From NCBI RefSeq assembly GCF_001019715.1, contig NZ_BBXJ01000001.1, forward strand, positions 2,170,001 to 2,234,000: DNA of 64,000 bases. Direction: 5' to 3'. Shown here one piece after another: positions 10,292 through 19,896 of the stretch; the stretch's first letter is position 1, and each line of letters opens with the position of its first letter. The notes under the pieces were generated by a model. That model saw nothing but the letters and a program-made list of their open reading frames with translations. It searched no databases and was not told the DNA's origin. Source of the DNA: Rodentibacter caecimuris. Its GTDB lineage: Bacteria; Pseudomonadota; Gammaproteobacteria; Enterobacterales; Pasteurellaceae. A program made the translations under genes and the position numbers.

Positions 10292-11677
10292 ATGAGCACA
10301 ACATCTTCACTTAAACTACATAAAAACGGCATTATATTCGTTGCAGATATTGTGCTATTTTTTGTTCTATTAAAATTTTTACCCTTTTCGCCTAAAGAAA
10401 ATGCAGGGCTTGCATTATTAGGGTTCATTGCAGTACTTTGGTTGAGTGAAGCGTTGCATGTAACCATTACCGCATTACTTGTTCCCTTATTGGGAATCGC
10501 ATTAGATCTGGTTACCACAAAACAGGCTCTTGCTACTTTTTCCGATCCCACTATTTTCCTATTCTTTGGCGGGTTTGCATTAGCTACGGCGTTGCATATG
10601 CAAAAACTGGATAAAATGATTGCCAATAAAATTATGGCGCTTGCTAAAGGTAATCTTTTTGTTGCGGTAATTTACCTCTTTTTGATCACTGCTTTCCTTT
10701 CAATGTGGATGAGTAATACCGCCACCGCAGCCATGATGTTACCGCTTGCAATGGGTATTTTAAGCAATATGGATAATGAAAAAGAACATAATACTTATGT
10801 GTTCGTCTTATTAGGGATCGCTTATAGTGCAAGTATTGGTGGCATGGGAACCTTGGTCGGTAGTCCGCCGAATGCGATTGTTGCAAGTAACTTACATCTC
10901 ACTTTCTCAGATTGGCTCTGGTACGGCTTGCCGATTATGTTAATCTTATTGCCTTTAATGATTGGTACCCTTTTCATTGTATTCAGACCTAAACTTAGTC
11001 ACCGTTTTGAACAATCTTTTGAAAAAATTGAGATGAATCCACAACGGATTTTAACGCTGAGTATCTTCGTGTTTATCGCACTATGTTGGGTGTTTAGCAG
11101 CAAGATCAATCCGTTTATTTCAGGCTTGTTGGGTTTAACAAAAAACATTGCGAGCTTTGACAGTGTTGTCGCCTTGCTTGCGGCGATTATTATCTGTGCA
11201 ACAGGTGTGGCAAGTTGGAAACAAATCCAAGAAAATACCGATTGGGGCGTATTAATGCTCTTTGGCGGTGGTTTAACATTAAGTGCGGTTTTGAAAGATT
11301 CCGGCGCAAGTAAAATTCTCGCCGATGGTATTGTCTTCTTAGTGCAAGGGCAACATTATTATTTAATTGGTTTATTAGTCGCAACCTTTATCATTTTCTT
11401 AACGGAATTTACATCTAATACTGCCAGTGCCGCATTGCTCGTGCCTATCTTTATTTCTATAGCTCAATCCTTGGGCGTTCCAGAAATTGGTCTTGCATTA
11501 ATTATCGGATTAGGCGCATCCTGTGCATTTATGCTGCCGGTGGCAACCCCACCAAATGCTATTGTGTTTGGTAGCGGTCAAGTCAAACAAAGCGAAATGG
11601 TGCGTGCCGGTGTAGTATTAAACATTGTATGCGTTTTTGTCATCGCAACATTTGCTTATATCTTCTGGCTTAACTAA
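10292..11677 (+). CDS. DASS-family (SLC13) sodium/dicarboxylate or sulfate symporter
   Basis: The 461-residue inner-membrane protein has the divalent-anion/sodium symporter fold, an internally repeated structure. The paired substrate-clamp motifs are MSNTATAAMMLP near residue 142 and EFTSNTASAALLVP near 371. The companion loops VGSPPNAIVASN near 190 and VATPPNAIVFGSG near 418 are also present. These Ser-Asn-Thr motifs bind carboxylate and sodium. The substrate cannot be told; C4-dicarboxylate or citrate is most likely. It stands alone, with a USS terminator downstream. Confidence 0.9.
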   Translation: MSTTSSLKLHKNGIIFVADIVLFFVLLKFLPFSPKENAGLALLGFIAVLWLSEALHVTITALLVPLLGIALDLVTTKQALATFSDPTIFLFFGGFALATALHMQKLDKMIANKIMALAKGNLFVAVIYLFLITAFLSMWMSNTATAAMMLPLAMGILSNMDNEKEHNTYVFVLLGIAYSASIGGMGTLVGSPPNAIVASNLHLTFSDWLWYGLPIMLILLPLMIGTLFIVFRPKLSHRFEQSFEKIEMNPQRILTLSIFVFIALCWVFSSKINPFISGLLGLTKNIASFDSVVALLAAIIICATGVASWKQIQENTDWGVLMLFGGGLTLSAVLKDSGASKILADGIVFLVQGQHYYLIGLLVATFIIFLTEFTSNTASAALLVPIFISIAQSLGVPEIGLALIIGLGASCAFMLPVATPPNAIVFGSGQVKQSEMVRAGVVLNIVCVFVIATFAYIFWLN

Positions 11678-11692
11678 TACAAAAATACTATA

Positions 11693-11737
11693 AAAAAACG
11701 ACCGCCCTTTATCAAAGTGCGGTCGTTTTTTTTCTGT
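11693..11737. terminator. Bidirectional USS-derived terminator
   Basis: It lies between the convergent symporter and ABC exporter genes. AAAAAAACGACCGC and its complement form the stem. One USS copy is mutated (CCGCCCTTT instead of CCGCACTTT). T runs flank it on both strands. Confidence 0.8.
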
Positions 11738-11738
11738 T

Positions 11739-13589
11739 TTAATCTAAATGTTCATGACTACTTAAAAAGCCACCACTTTGGTGTTTCCAAAGTTTTGCAT
11801 ACAATCCGTTTTGTTCAAGCAATTCGCTGTGTGTCCCTTGCTCCACAATTTGACCTTTATCCAACACGATTAAACGATCCATTGCCGCAATCGTCGATAA
11901 ACGATGGGCAATCGCAATAACCGTTTTATTTTCCATCATCTTATCAAGGCTTTCTTGAATCGCCACTTCGACTTCGGAATCCAATGCACTGGTTGCTTCA
12001 TCAAGTAACAGAATCGGCGCATCTTTCAACATTACACGGGCAATCGCAATACGCTGACGCTGACCACCGGAAAGTTTAACTCCGCGCTCGCCCACATGCG
12101 CATCATAGCCTTTTCTTCCTTGTGCATCTGTCAAGAATGGAATGAAATCCGCCGCTTCAGCCCGCTCTGCCGCCCACTTCATTTCGTCATCCGTTGCAGT
12201 TGGGCGACCATAAATAATATTATCACGTACGGAACGATGTAATAGCGAGGTATCTTGTGTCACCAAACCAATTTGACTACGCAAACTTTCTTGTTGTACA
12301 TCCAAGACATTTTGTCCGTCAATGGTAATCGTACCATGCTGTGCCTCATAAAAACGCAGTAAGAGATTAACAATAGTCGATTTACCTGCGCCAGAACGCC
12401 CGATTAACCCGACTTTTTCGCCCTGTTTGATGGTGAGATTAAAATGCGTTAATAGCGGTTTTGTCGGATCATACGCAAAGGTAATATCATTAAATTTAAT
12501 TTCCCCTTGTTTCACCTGTAACGGCGGACAATTCGGCTTATCCACAATCGTGTGTGGCTTGGTCAGTGTCGCCATACCATCATTTACGGTACCAATATTC
12601 TCAAATAAACGTGCCGATTCCCACATAATCCAACGGGACAATCCATTCACCCGCAATGCCATTGCAGTCGCTGTCGCAATTGCGCCTACGCCGACTTGCC
12701 CCTGTTGCCATAAAATGACACCTAACACCGCGGTGGTTAAGGTTAAGAAAATATTGCTTGCATAAGTTAAGGTATCAAGGGAACTGGCTAAACGCATTTG
12801 TGCGTGTACCGTCACCATAAATTCTTCCATTGATCGCTTTGCATATGACGCTTCACGTGAACCGTGAGAGAATAATTTTACTGTCGCAATATTGGAATAA
12901 GCATCGGTTACCCTTCCGGTCATCAGGGAACGAGCATCCGCTTGACGTTCAGCCGTTTTCGCCAAACGGGGAATGAGCAACTTCAAGATCGCAACAAAGA
13001 GGAAAATCCAAACCGCAAAAGGCAACAAGAACCAAATATCTAACGCAGCTAATACCAAACCTGAGGTGATAAAATACACGGCGACATAAACCAGCATATC
13101 CGCGATAGTCATTACCGTATCACGCACCGCAAGGGCGGTTTGCATCACTTTTGCGGAAACACGACCAGCAAATTCATCTTGGTAAAAACTCAAACTTTGT
13201 CCCAACATTAAACGATGGAAATTCCAACGTAGCCGCATCGGGAATACCCCTTGCAAGGTTTGTAGCCGAACATTTACGCCAATAAAAGACCACACAATAC
13301 TTAACAAAAGCAGCGCTGCCATGCCAATAAGCAAATGCCCTTTTTCTTGCCACAAGGTCGCTGGCGTATAAGCGCCAAGCCAATCCACGAGCAAGCCCAT
13401 AAATTGGAATAGTAATGCTTCCATTATGCCAGTACCAACGGTTAAAATCGCCAGCAAGAAAATCCAGCCTTTCATCCCGTCAATACTTGACCAAATAAAA
13501 CGGAACAGCCCTTTCTCCGGTGTTGTCGGATTGCTTTCCGGATAAGGATTCAAACGGTTTTCAAACCATGAAAAAATTTTATCGAACAT
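11739..13589 (-). CDS. ABC exporter, fused permease and ATPase
   Basis: This 616-residue protein has an N-terminal six-helix transmembrane domain (about 40-330) and a C-terminal ATPase domain. The ATPase shows Walker A (GRSGAGKST near 390), signature LSGGQRQRIAIAR near 495, Walker B ILLLDEATSALD near 518, and the H-loop AHR. It is a half-transporter of the MsbA/multidrug type and should work as a dimer. The substrate is unknown. It lies downstream of the AraC regulator gene on the same strand, but a terminator separates them. I recall the same trio (ABC, AraC, CMD) in H. influenzae. Confidence 0.92.
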   Translation of the reverse strand: MFDKIFSWFENRLNPYPESNPTTPEKGLFRFIWSSIDGMKGWIFLLAILTVGTGIMEALLFQFMGLLVDWLGAYTPATLWQEKGHLLIGMAALLLLSIVWSFIGVNVRLQTLQGVFPMRLRWNFHRLMLGQSLSFYQDEFAGRVSAKVMQTALAVRDTVMTIADMLVYVAVYFITSGLVLAALDIWFLLPFAVWIFLFVAILKLLIPRLAKTAERQADARSLMTGRVTDAYSNIATVKLFSHGSREASYAKRSMEEFMVTVHAQMRLASSLDTLTYASNIFLTLTTAVLGVILWQQGQVGVGAIATATAMALRVNGLSRWIMWESARLFENIGTVNDGMATLTKPHTIVDKPNCPPLQVKQGEIKFNDITFAYDPTKPLLTHFNLTIKQGEKVGLIGRSGAGKSTIVNLLLRFYEAQHGTITIDGQNVLDVQQESLRSQIGLVTQDTSLLHRSVRDNIIYGRPTATDDEMKWAAERAEAADFIPFLTDAQGRKGYDAHVGERGVKLSGGQRQRIAIARVMLKDAPILLLDEATSALDSEVEVAIQESLDKMMENKTVIAIAHRLSTIAAMDRLIVLDKGQIVEQGTHSELLEQNGLYAKLWKHQSGGFLSSHEHLD

Positions 13590-13610
13590 AAGATTTCCTT
13601 AAAAAAACAA

Positions 13611-13630
13611 AAGGCAACATAGGTTGCCTT
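13611..13630 (-). terminator. Terminator of the AraC-family gene
   Basis: An 8-bp stem AAGGCAAC/GTTGCCTT with a 4-base loop is followed on the minus strand by TTTGTTTTTTT. It separates the regulator from the ABC exporter gene. Confidence 0.85.
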
Positions 13631-13666
13631 CAAAACCTAAGCATTATAGCGTAAAAATTCCTCAAT

Positions 13667-14554
13667 TTATAGCTTACGATATTGGCTCGGCGAAAGCGTA
13701 TACGCCAACTTAAATGCTTTGCTAAAATGCGCTTCCGATTGATATCCCACATCTAGGGCTATCGACAAAATAGATTGTTGGGTTTGTTTTAACAAAAACG
13801 CCGCCAAATCTAACCGCACTTTAGTGAGGAATTTCCCTGGCGACATACCGACTTGTTGCTGAAATACGCGAATAAAATTCGACCGCGACATCGAGGCAAG
13901 TTCAGCAAGCCGTTCAACATGCCAATCTTGTTCGGGCGATTGCAAAAGTTTCATCAATACAGCATTGAGCCGCTTATCCTGCAACGCAAATAAAATACCT
14001 TGCCCAATCAATCCAACACTCAAGGCGTGGCGCAAAATATAAATGAACAATACATTTGCCAAAGCATCAATCACGGATTGATTACCGCTTTCCTGTTGTG
14101 CAGCTTCCTGTAAGAAAAGCCGTATCAGCGGATGAATCGGCGTGTCATTCAAATTCAAATGTAAATAAGGGGGCAGTGATGCTGTCAATAGTGCATTTTT
14201 TTGATAATAAAACGTGCCGCAAAACATTTTCAGATTTGGCGTGCCTTGCCCGATTTGATGGAGTACAAATGTGCCTTGCTGCACTTTATTTAACGCCGAC
14301 AAGTCCATTTTTTCTGTCAAATGTTGCATCAAGTGCGGTCGATTTTGTGGCAGAAAAAAGATATCGCCCTGTTTCAAATGAAATCGTATTTCGCCCAATG
14401 TCAGCCAACATTCGCCTTCTTCAATTAAATGAAAAATGCCTTTGCTATCCGCCCGTTCGTCATGCGAAACCAGCCAATTGCCCTGAAATTGACAGCGAAT
14501 ATTGATCTCGCCACGAACTTGTGCCAAGCGAATAAGTTTATCTAAATAATCCAT
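13667..14554 (-). CDS. AraC-family transcriptional regulator with cupin N-terminus
   Basis: Residues 1-170 form a cupin-like sensory region (HLIEEGECWLTLGEIRFHLKQGD, with HLMQHL nearby). The last 100 residues carry two helix-turn-helix motifs of the AraC/XylS type (LAELASMSRSNFIRVFQQ and ALDVGYQSEAHFSKAFK). The gene is divergent from the AhpD-like gene with 114 bases between them, so that gene is a plausible target. The ligand is unknown. Similar regulators paired with carboxymuconolactone-decarboxylase-like genes are common. Confidence 0.9.
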   Translation of the reverse strand: MDYLDKLIRLAQVRGEINIRCQFQGNWLVSHDERADSKGIFHLIEEGECWLTLGEIRFHLKQGDIFFLPQNRPHLMQHLTEKMDLSALNKVQQGTFVLHQIGQGTPNLKMFCGTFYYQKNALLTASLPPYLHLNLNDTPIHPLIRLFLQEAAQQESGNQSVIDALANVLFIYILRHALSVGLIGQGILFALQDKRLNAVLMKLLQSPEQDWHVERLAELASMSRSNFIRVFQQQVGMSPGKFLTKVRLDLAAFLLKQTQQSILSIALDVGYQSEAHFSKAFKLAYTLSPSQYRKL

Positions 14555-14668
14555 ATTGAGATTTTAACCATAGAAATTGAGCTAATTTGACAAGTTTACC
14601 TATGTCATTTGTTTATAATTTTCGCCATCAATTCATTGAGACATCAATTTATTTTAGGAGAAAATACA

Positions 14669-15013
14669 ATGTTTACAGATTGGAAAGAACACACGTCACA
14701 CGTAAAAAAATCATTTGGCGAACTTGGCAAAAAACATCCGAAAATGTTACAAGCCTATCAAGCATTAGGTGCAGCAGCGGCTGAAGGTAATGTACTTGAT
14801 GCCAAAACCCGTGAATTAATTGCCCTTGCTGTAGCGGTCACTACACGTTGTGAAAGCTGCATTAGCGTTCATGCGGAAGAAGCGGTAAAAGCCGGTGCGA
14901 CCGAAGCCGAAGTTTCTGCCGCATTGGCAATGTCTATCGCACTCAATGCCGGTGCGGCTTATACCTATTCCTTGCGTGCATTAGAAGCGTTTAATGTACA
15001 AAAAGGAGAATAA
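14669..15013 (+). CDS. Carboxymuconolactone decarboxylase-family (AhpD-like) protein
   Basis: The 114-residue protein has the AhpD core: AVAVTTRCESCISVHAEEA near residue 58 contains the Cys-x-x-Cys pair with the nearby His used in peroxidase-type chemistry. The ATG at 14669 is preceded by TTTAGGAG; a longer frame from 14609 lacks a ribosome site and is rejected. It may act as an alkylhydroperoxidase-like disulfide reductase. The divergent AraC regulator probably controls it. No ahpC lies in the window. Confidence 0.9.
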   Translation: MFTDWKEHTSHVKKSFGELGKKHPKMLQAYQALGAAAAEGNVLDAKTRELIALAVAVTTRCESCISVHAEEAVKAGATEAEVSAALAMSIALNAGAAYTYSLRALEAFNVQKGE

Positions 15014-15040
15014 TTTTTCTAAAATTATTCATACTATATC

Positions 15041-15057
15041 GGCGTTCAATGAACGCC
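15041..15057 (+). terminator. Terminator of the AhpD-like gene
   Basis: GGCGTTC-AAT-GAACGCC forms a 7-bp stem followed by five T. It also lies just beyond the stop of the convergent opsX gene. Confidence 0.85.
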
Positions 15058-15063
15058 TTTTTA

Positions 15064-16107
15064 TTACCACAAATTCAATTTTTCCATCTGGGCAATCACC
15101 TCTTTCACTTGAATTTCCGCCATCAAATTTTTCCCTTTTAACTTTGTCGCCCAAGGTAATTCGGAAGAAGGTTTGCCAAATTCTTTTTGCACATTCTCTT
15201 CATACACAGACACCACATTTTCCAGATTATAATAAGGGGCGGTACGCAATGGATTATGATAGGCATACAATCCAATGACCGGCGTTCCCTGTGTTGTGGC
15301 AATATGAGCCGGGCCGGAATCCGGTGAAAGCACAAGATCAACATTGGCAATCAATGCTGTAAGTTGTTTTAAGCTCGTTTTTCCTGCCGCATTAGTCGGC
15401 GTAAAATCACAAAGTGCGGTTATTTTTTCCACCATTTCCACCTCTCGTTTTGCCGGTGAACTACAAAAAATCACGTTCACATTATGTTGGTGCGCTCTAT
15501 TTGCCACCTCTGCATAACGCTCCACCAGCCAATCTTTTTCCGCTTTACTGGAACAAGGGGAAATTACTAAATTTTTGCGGGTTGGATCAATAAATTGCAT
15601 GGCAACTTGCTGATCTTGTGCTGAAACGGGCAAATGCCAAACGGGTTTCCCTTGCGGTACGCCAATATATTCGGCAAATGCCATAAAACCGTCTAATACA
15701 TGAGGCGATATCGGATCGTTCACACGGCGATTAACAAAAAGCCATTGTCCCTCACGCGAACGCTTTTGACCAAAACCGATTTTATATTTTGCCCTAATGC
15801 CTAAAGAAAGGATGGACGCTCGAAATGCCGTTTGCATATTCAAGAGCGCATCAAAACGCTCATTGTTAAGCAATCTCCATAAGGAAAAAATACCCTTCCA
15901 ACCGTTTTTCTTATCATAAGGAATGAGCGTAACATTCGGAATCCCTTCTAACAAAGCCGCTTCCGTTTTTCCTACAATCCAAGTTATTTTTGTCTGAGGA
16001 TAATACGCCTGAATATGTTGCACTACGGCAAGGGCATGACACACATCCCCCACCGCTGACAGGCGAAGAATACAGATTGATGTTGGAGCTTTGGTAAAAA
16101 GCGTCAT
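15064..16107 (-). CDS. opsX: Lipopolysaccharide heptosyltransferase I (OpsX type)
   Basis: This is a family 9 glycosyltransferase of about 347 residues that adds the first heptose to Kdo on lipid A-core. The N-terminal ICILRLSAVGDVCHALAVV and the C-terminal VLSPDSGPAHIATTQGTPVIGLY segments are the donor-binding blocks of GT9 enzymes. The ATG at 16107 sits six bases after AGGA, whereas the ATG at 16113 overlaps that ribosome site, so I prefer 16107. It is divergent from kdkA. The grouping opsX-kdkA-rdgB matches my memory of H. influenzae. Confidence 0.92.
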   Translation of the reverse strand: MTLFTKAPTSICILRLSAVGDVCHALAVVQHIQAYYPQTKITWIVGKTEAALLEGIPNVTLIPYDKKNGWKGIFSLWRLLNNERFDALLNMQTAFRASILSLGIRAKYKIGFGQKRSREGQWLFVNRRVNDPISPHVLDGFMAFAEYIGVPQGKPVWHLPVSAQDQQVAMQFIDPTRKNLVISPCSSKAEKDWLVERYAEVANRAHQHNVNVIFCSSPAKREVEMVEKITALCDFTPTNAAGKTSLKQLTALIANVDLVLSPDSGPAHIATTQGTPVIGLYAYHNPLRTAPYYNLENVVSVYEENVQKEFGKPSSELPWATKLKGKNLMAEIQVKEVIAQMEKLNLW

Positions 16108-16150
16108 AGACATTCCTTTCTCATTTAAATTAGCGACATTTTAAAGTAGA

Positions 16151-16930
16151 ATGAAGACATTTTCTATCATTCAACCCAATCAAATGCTTGAGTTCCAACA
16201 AGATAACCAATTTTTCATCTTTAATTTTGACCACACTTTCACTCTCCAACAGGATTTTTTTACCCCTCAATTTTGGCAAACACAAAACCGTATTTTAGGA
16301 TCGGCAAAAGGGCGGGGAACCACTTATTTTTTGGCAACCCAAGATTGGTTTGGTGTAAATTGCGCACTTCGCCATTATTACCGAGGCGGCTTGTGGGGGA
16401 ACTTCAACAAAGATCGTTATCATTTTTCAAGCCTGGTTAAAACGCGCAGTTTCGCAGAATTTTATTTACTGCAACACTTGCATGATGCCGGTTTGCCCGT
16501 TCCAAAACCTATTGGCGCACGGGTAAAAAAAGGGCAATTTAGTCTTTGTTATCAGGCGGATATTCTCACAGAAAAAATCGAAAATGCACAGGATTTAACC
16601 GCACTTTTACAAACCCAAAAACTAACAGATGAGGTTTGGCAACAAATCGGCGGGCTAATTCGTCAATTACACGATTTGCAAATTTGCCATACGGATCTCA
16701 ATGCTCACAATATTCTTGTTCAACAGACCGAATTGGAACAAAAATGTTGGCTACTTGATTTTGATAAGTGCGGTGAAAAATCAGGGAGTTTTTGGAAAAC
16801 AGAAAACCTAACCCGCTTGCACCGCTCTTTTACAAAAGAAACCGAAAGAATGAAAATCCAATTTACGGAACAAAACTGGGCGGAACTAATGTCCGGCTAT
16901 CATCAAAATTTCAACAAAAAGGATAAATAA
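16151..16930 (+). CDS. kdkA: 3-deoxy-D-manno-octulosonic acid kinase
   Basis: KdkA phosphorylates the single Kdo of Haemophilus-type lipid A at O-4, on the inner face of the inner membrane. The 259-residue protein has a protein-kinase-like fold. [11 protein letters not shown] near residue 180 is the catalytic loop and LLDFDKCG near 203 is the metal-binding motif. The N-terminal block [10 protein letters not shown] near 76 is family-specific. It pairs with opsX, whose product acts next in inner-core assembly. The start follows opsX's start by only 43 bases. Confidence 0.94.
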   Translation: MKTFSIIQPNQMLEFQQDNQFFIFNFDHTFTLQQDFFTPQFWQTQNRILGSAKGRGTTYFLATQDWFGVNCALRHYYRGGLWGNFNKDRYHFSSLVKTRSFAEFYLLQHLHDAGLPVPKPIGARVKKGQFSLCYQADILTEKIENAQDLTALLQTQKLTDEVWQQIGGLIRQLHDLQICHTDLNAHNILVQQTELEQKCWLLDFDKCGEKSGSFWKTENLTRLHRSFTKETERMKIQFTEQNWAELMSGYHQNFNKKDK

Positions 16931-16932
16931 TC

Positions 16933-17523
16933 ATGCAAAAAATTGTACTGGCTACCGGTAACCAAGGCAAAGTAAGGGAAATGGCTGATGTCTTGGCAGC
17001 ACTTGGCTTTGAAGTGATCGCTCAAACGGATTTAGGCATTGAAAGCCCCGAAGAAACGGGCTTGACCTTTGTGGAAAATGCGTTATTGAAAGCCCGTTAT
17101 GCCGCAGAAAAATCAGGTTTACCAGCAATTGCGGACGATTCGGGATTAGTCGTTAATGCGCTTAACGGCGCACCGGGTTTATATTCCGCCCGTTATGCCG
17201 GCGAAGAAGGGAATGATGCGAAAAATCGCCAAAAATTGTTGGCAGAACTTGCCAATGTTTCGAAAGAAAAACGCCAAGCAAAATTTGTAAGCTGTATTGT
17301 ATTATTACAACACCCGGCGGATCCGTCGCCCATTATTGCAGAAGGGGAATGCCATGGTGTCATTGGTTTTGAGGAAAAAGGAGAAAATGGGTTTGGTTAC
17401 GACAGCTTATTTTTCAGCCCTGAACAAGGCTGCACTTTTGCAGAACTTGAAACAGCCGAAAAGAAAAAAATCTCCCACCGCGCACGTGCATTGCAAGAAT
17501 TAAAAGCAAAACTGAGTGCATAA
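16933..17523 (+). CDS. rdgB: XTP/dITP pyrophosphatase (HAM1/RdgB)
   Basis: RdgB hydrolyses non-canonical purine triphosphates (XTP, dITP, ITP) to protect DNA and RNA. The 196-residue protein shows [12 protein letters not shown] at the N-terminus, [24 protein letters not shown] near residue 68, [12 protein letters not shown] near 150, and SHRARALQ at the end. These are the substrate and magnesium blocks of the family. It starts two bases after the kdkA stop and is surely co-transcribed with it. Confidence 0.97.
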   Translation: MQKIVLATGNQGKVREMADVLAALGFEVIAQTDLGIESPEETGLTFVENALLKARYAAEKSGLPAIADDSGLVVNALNGAPGLYSARYAGEEGNDAKNRQKLLAELANVSKEKRQAKFVSCIVLLQHPADPSPIIAEGECHGVIGFEEKGENGFGYDSLFFSPEQGCTFAELETAEKKKISHRARALQELKAKLSA

Positions 17524-17542
17524 CATCACAAAATAAGAAAAG

Positions 17543-17582
17543 AAATGACCGCACTTTTAAGCGCCAAAGTGCGGTCATTTTT
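17543..17582. terminator. Bidirectional USS terminator
   Basis: AAATGACCGCACTTT faces its complement across a short loop, with A and T runs on either side. It separates the convergent rdgB and Kef-type genes. Confidence 0.85.
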
Positions 17583-17608
17583 GTCAATATTTTTATCTTC
17601 TACGTTTG

Positions 17609-19438
17609 TTACATAATACTGTTTTCTTCTTGTTCTTTTTCTTTCGCTCTTAGCAAGATTTCTTGAATATCTGCCGCCATTTTTTGGTCGCATTCCCTCG
17701 CAATATCTTGTAATATCGGGCTTTTAAAGAATTCTGATTTTAGCTCATAAACTTGAGACATTAATTTCACTTCATGACGATCAGCATGGAAATAATATTC
17801 CGCAATTTCTTTTGCCACTTCAGGTTCCATACCTAACCCTTCTAATGCGGTACGTCCGGTACGCACTGCAGAATCGAATGTTTCACGTATAACGTCATTT
17901 GCCCCGGAATTATATAAATCAAATGTATGAAAACGGTCATAAGAACGAGCAATAATTTTAATATTCGGGTTCACTTCACGGGCAAAGTGCACTATATCGG
18001 AGGCTTGTGCTTTATTATCAATTGCCACAACAAGCATTTCTGCCTGTTCCAATCCTGCCGCAATTAAAAACTCACGGCGGGAAGCGTCGCCAAAATAAGA
18101 TTTAATGCCATATTCATTAAAACCTTTAATCATCGTTGGATTAAGATCTACCACTGTTGTGGCATAACCACTTAAACGGAGCAAGTCATTTACGATTTGT
18201 CCAAAACGTCCCATACCGATAATAAGTATCGGATGCTGTTCATCAATTTCATCAGGTTCAATTTCTTCTGCAATTTCTTTCGATCCATATTTTTCATAAA
18301 GCACAAGAATGAGCGGTGTCATCACCATAGAAAGCACAACAATTGCCGTCATATTGGCATTTACCGTTTCATCAATCACTCCTTTTGACAGGGCTGCCGC
18401 AAAAAGCACAAAAGCAAATTCCCCACCTTGTGCCATTAAGAGCGCTCGTTCTAATGCTGTTTTATGAGTACTTTTAGCAACACGTGCTACAACATAAATA
18501 CAGACACCTTTGGTGAGCATTAATACAATCACGCCTAAAAGGATTAATTGCCAGTTTTCTGCAACGACTTTTAAATCTAACGCCATTCCCACGCCAAGGA
18601 AGAAAAGCCCCAGCAATAAACCACGGAAAGGCTCAATATCCGCCTCCAATTGATGGCGAAAGGCAGATTCGGAAAGCATTACACCTGCTACAAAAGCGCC
18701 CATCGCCATGGATAAGCCGGCTTCTTCCATTAATAATGCGGCCCCCAATACCACAAAAAGTGCAGCAGCAGTCATGACTTCACGGGCTTTAGCATTCGCC
18801 AAAATACGGAAAACCGGATTTAAAATGAAACGGCCAATAAACACTAATACCGCTAAGGCGAGCATAGCAATGCCCGCAGATTGCCACCAAGGCATGGAAG
18901 CTTCTGTTTTTTCAAAAGGAGAGAGGGAAGCGACAATAGCAAGTAATGGGACAATCAGAAGATCTTCAAATAATAAAATTGAGACGATTTTTTGACCGCG
19001 TTTTGTAGAAAGTTCTTTGCGTTCACCTAATACTTGCATCACAATTGCGGTGGATGTCAATACAAAACCTGCGGAAGAGACAAACGCCACTTCCCATGAT
19101 ACGCCAAACTGCACACCAACAATGGTCATTAAAATAGCAGAAATGATCACTTGCATACTGCCTAGTCCAAAAATTTGACGACGTAATCCCCAAAGGTGTG
19201 AAGGCTTCATTTCAAGTCCAATCACAAATAAGAACATCACGACACCAAATTCAGCCAGATGAATAATTGCGTGAGGATCACCAATCACCTGTAAACCATA
19301 GGGGCCAATAGCCAATCCGGCAGCGAGATACCCCAACACCGATCCCAATCCTATGCGTTTAAATAATGGCACCGCCACCACTGCGGCACCCAGCAATGCC
19401 ACCACTCGAATTAAATCACCTGAACTTTCCGCTGCCAT
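17609..19438 (-). CDS. Kef-type (CPA2) K+/H+ antiporter with RCK domain
   Basis: About 375 residues of membrane helices (Na/H exchanger fold) are followed by a cytosolic TrkA-N/RCK domain that starts ILIIGMGRFGQIVNDLL (a GxGxxG dinucleotide fold). A helical tail ends the protein. KefB/KefC proteins export potassium in exchange for protons and are gated by glutathione adducts. The ATG at 19438 follows TTTAGGAGTGACT, whereas the frame opens 14 codons earlier without a ribosome site, so 19438 is chosen. Assignment to KefB or KefC specifically is not possible. Confidence 0.9.
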   Translation of the reverse strand: MAAESSGDLIRVVALLGAAVVAVPLFKRIGLGSVLGYLAAGLAIGPYGLQVIGDPHAIIHLAEFGVVMFLFVIGLEMKPSHLWGLRRQIFGLGSMQVIISAILMTIVGVQFGVSWEVAFVSSAGFVLTSTAIVMQVLGERKELSTKRGQKIVSILLFEDLLIVPLLAIVASLSPFEKTEASMPWWQSAGIAMLALAVLVFIGRFILNPVFRILANAKAREVMTAAALFVVLGAALLMEEAGLSMAMGAFVAGVMLSESAFRHQLEADIEPFRGLLLGLFFLGVGMALDLKVVAENWQLILLGVIVLMLTKGVCIYVVARVAKSTHKTALERALLMAQGGEFAFVLFAAALSKGVIDETVNANMTAIVVLSMVMTPLILVLYEKYGSKEIAEEIEPDEIDEQHPILIIGMGRFGQIVNDLLRLSGYATTVVDLNPTMIKGFNEYGIKSYFGDASRREFLIAAGLEQAEMLVVAIDNKAQASDIVHFAREVNPNIKIIARSYDRFHTFDLYNSGANDVIRETFDSAVRTGRTALEGLGMEPEVAKEIAEYYFHADRHEVKLMSQVYELKSEFFKSPILQDIARECDQKMAADIQEILLRAKEKEQEENSIM

Positions 19439-19896
19439 AGTCACTCCTAAAAAAATTAAACAAGTAAAAAACAGGGGCATTTTACTTGCTTTCAGTTAAG
19501 ATTTGTAGGAATAAACCGAGTATTTTTTAAATAACCAATAGCATTGGTGAACATTCATTATGTGATTTTTTACAAGAAAAGTTTCGTGCTGTAAAAAATC
19601 CTTGTTCGTAATGAAACGTAACAAGGATTCCTGTTTTGCTATTTATGTGTCTAACGTAATTTATTGGGAACTTGAGGTGCCGGTAAACGTTTTAATACGC
19701 TACCATCAAGATTAATATCGCTAAAACAAGAGGGAACAACCGCTTTTTATTGTCAAGCCTTTCTATGTCTAGGTTCTTGAGTTTATAAAATACCGCTTAG
19801 GGAGTAAACGAGAGAGCTAACACTCAAAAATTCTATAATTTGCCTTTGCTTTGGCGGAAATAGCAACAAAGATAGCTGTAGGATATCGCTATTTTC
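19439..19896. other. Intergenic region with a hairpin and a short orphan reading frame
   Basis: This 458-bp stretch holds no complete gene. It contains a terminator-like hairpin at 19597-19629. Next to it is a stop-bounded minus-strand reading frame (19651-19750) encoding about 30 residues, ending in INLDGSVLKRLPAPQVPNKL, which looks like the tail of a lost gene. The rest is AT-rich and I see nothing else recognisable. Confidence 0.5.
19597..19629 (-). terminator. Hairpin 1 of a related pair (AATCCTTGTT/AACAAGGATT)
   Basis: A perfect 10-bp stem has a 13-base loop and, on the minus strand, is followed by six T. It lies downstream of the winged-helix gene at 19897. Nine of the ten stem bases are shared with the hairpin at 20355-20386. 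Confidence 0.6.

Noticed and set aside
15064..16930. Phase-variable repeats in the lipopolysaccharide genes
   Set aside because: No tetranucleotide or similar tandem repeat was seen in or before opsX and kdkA.
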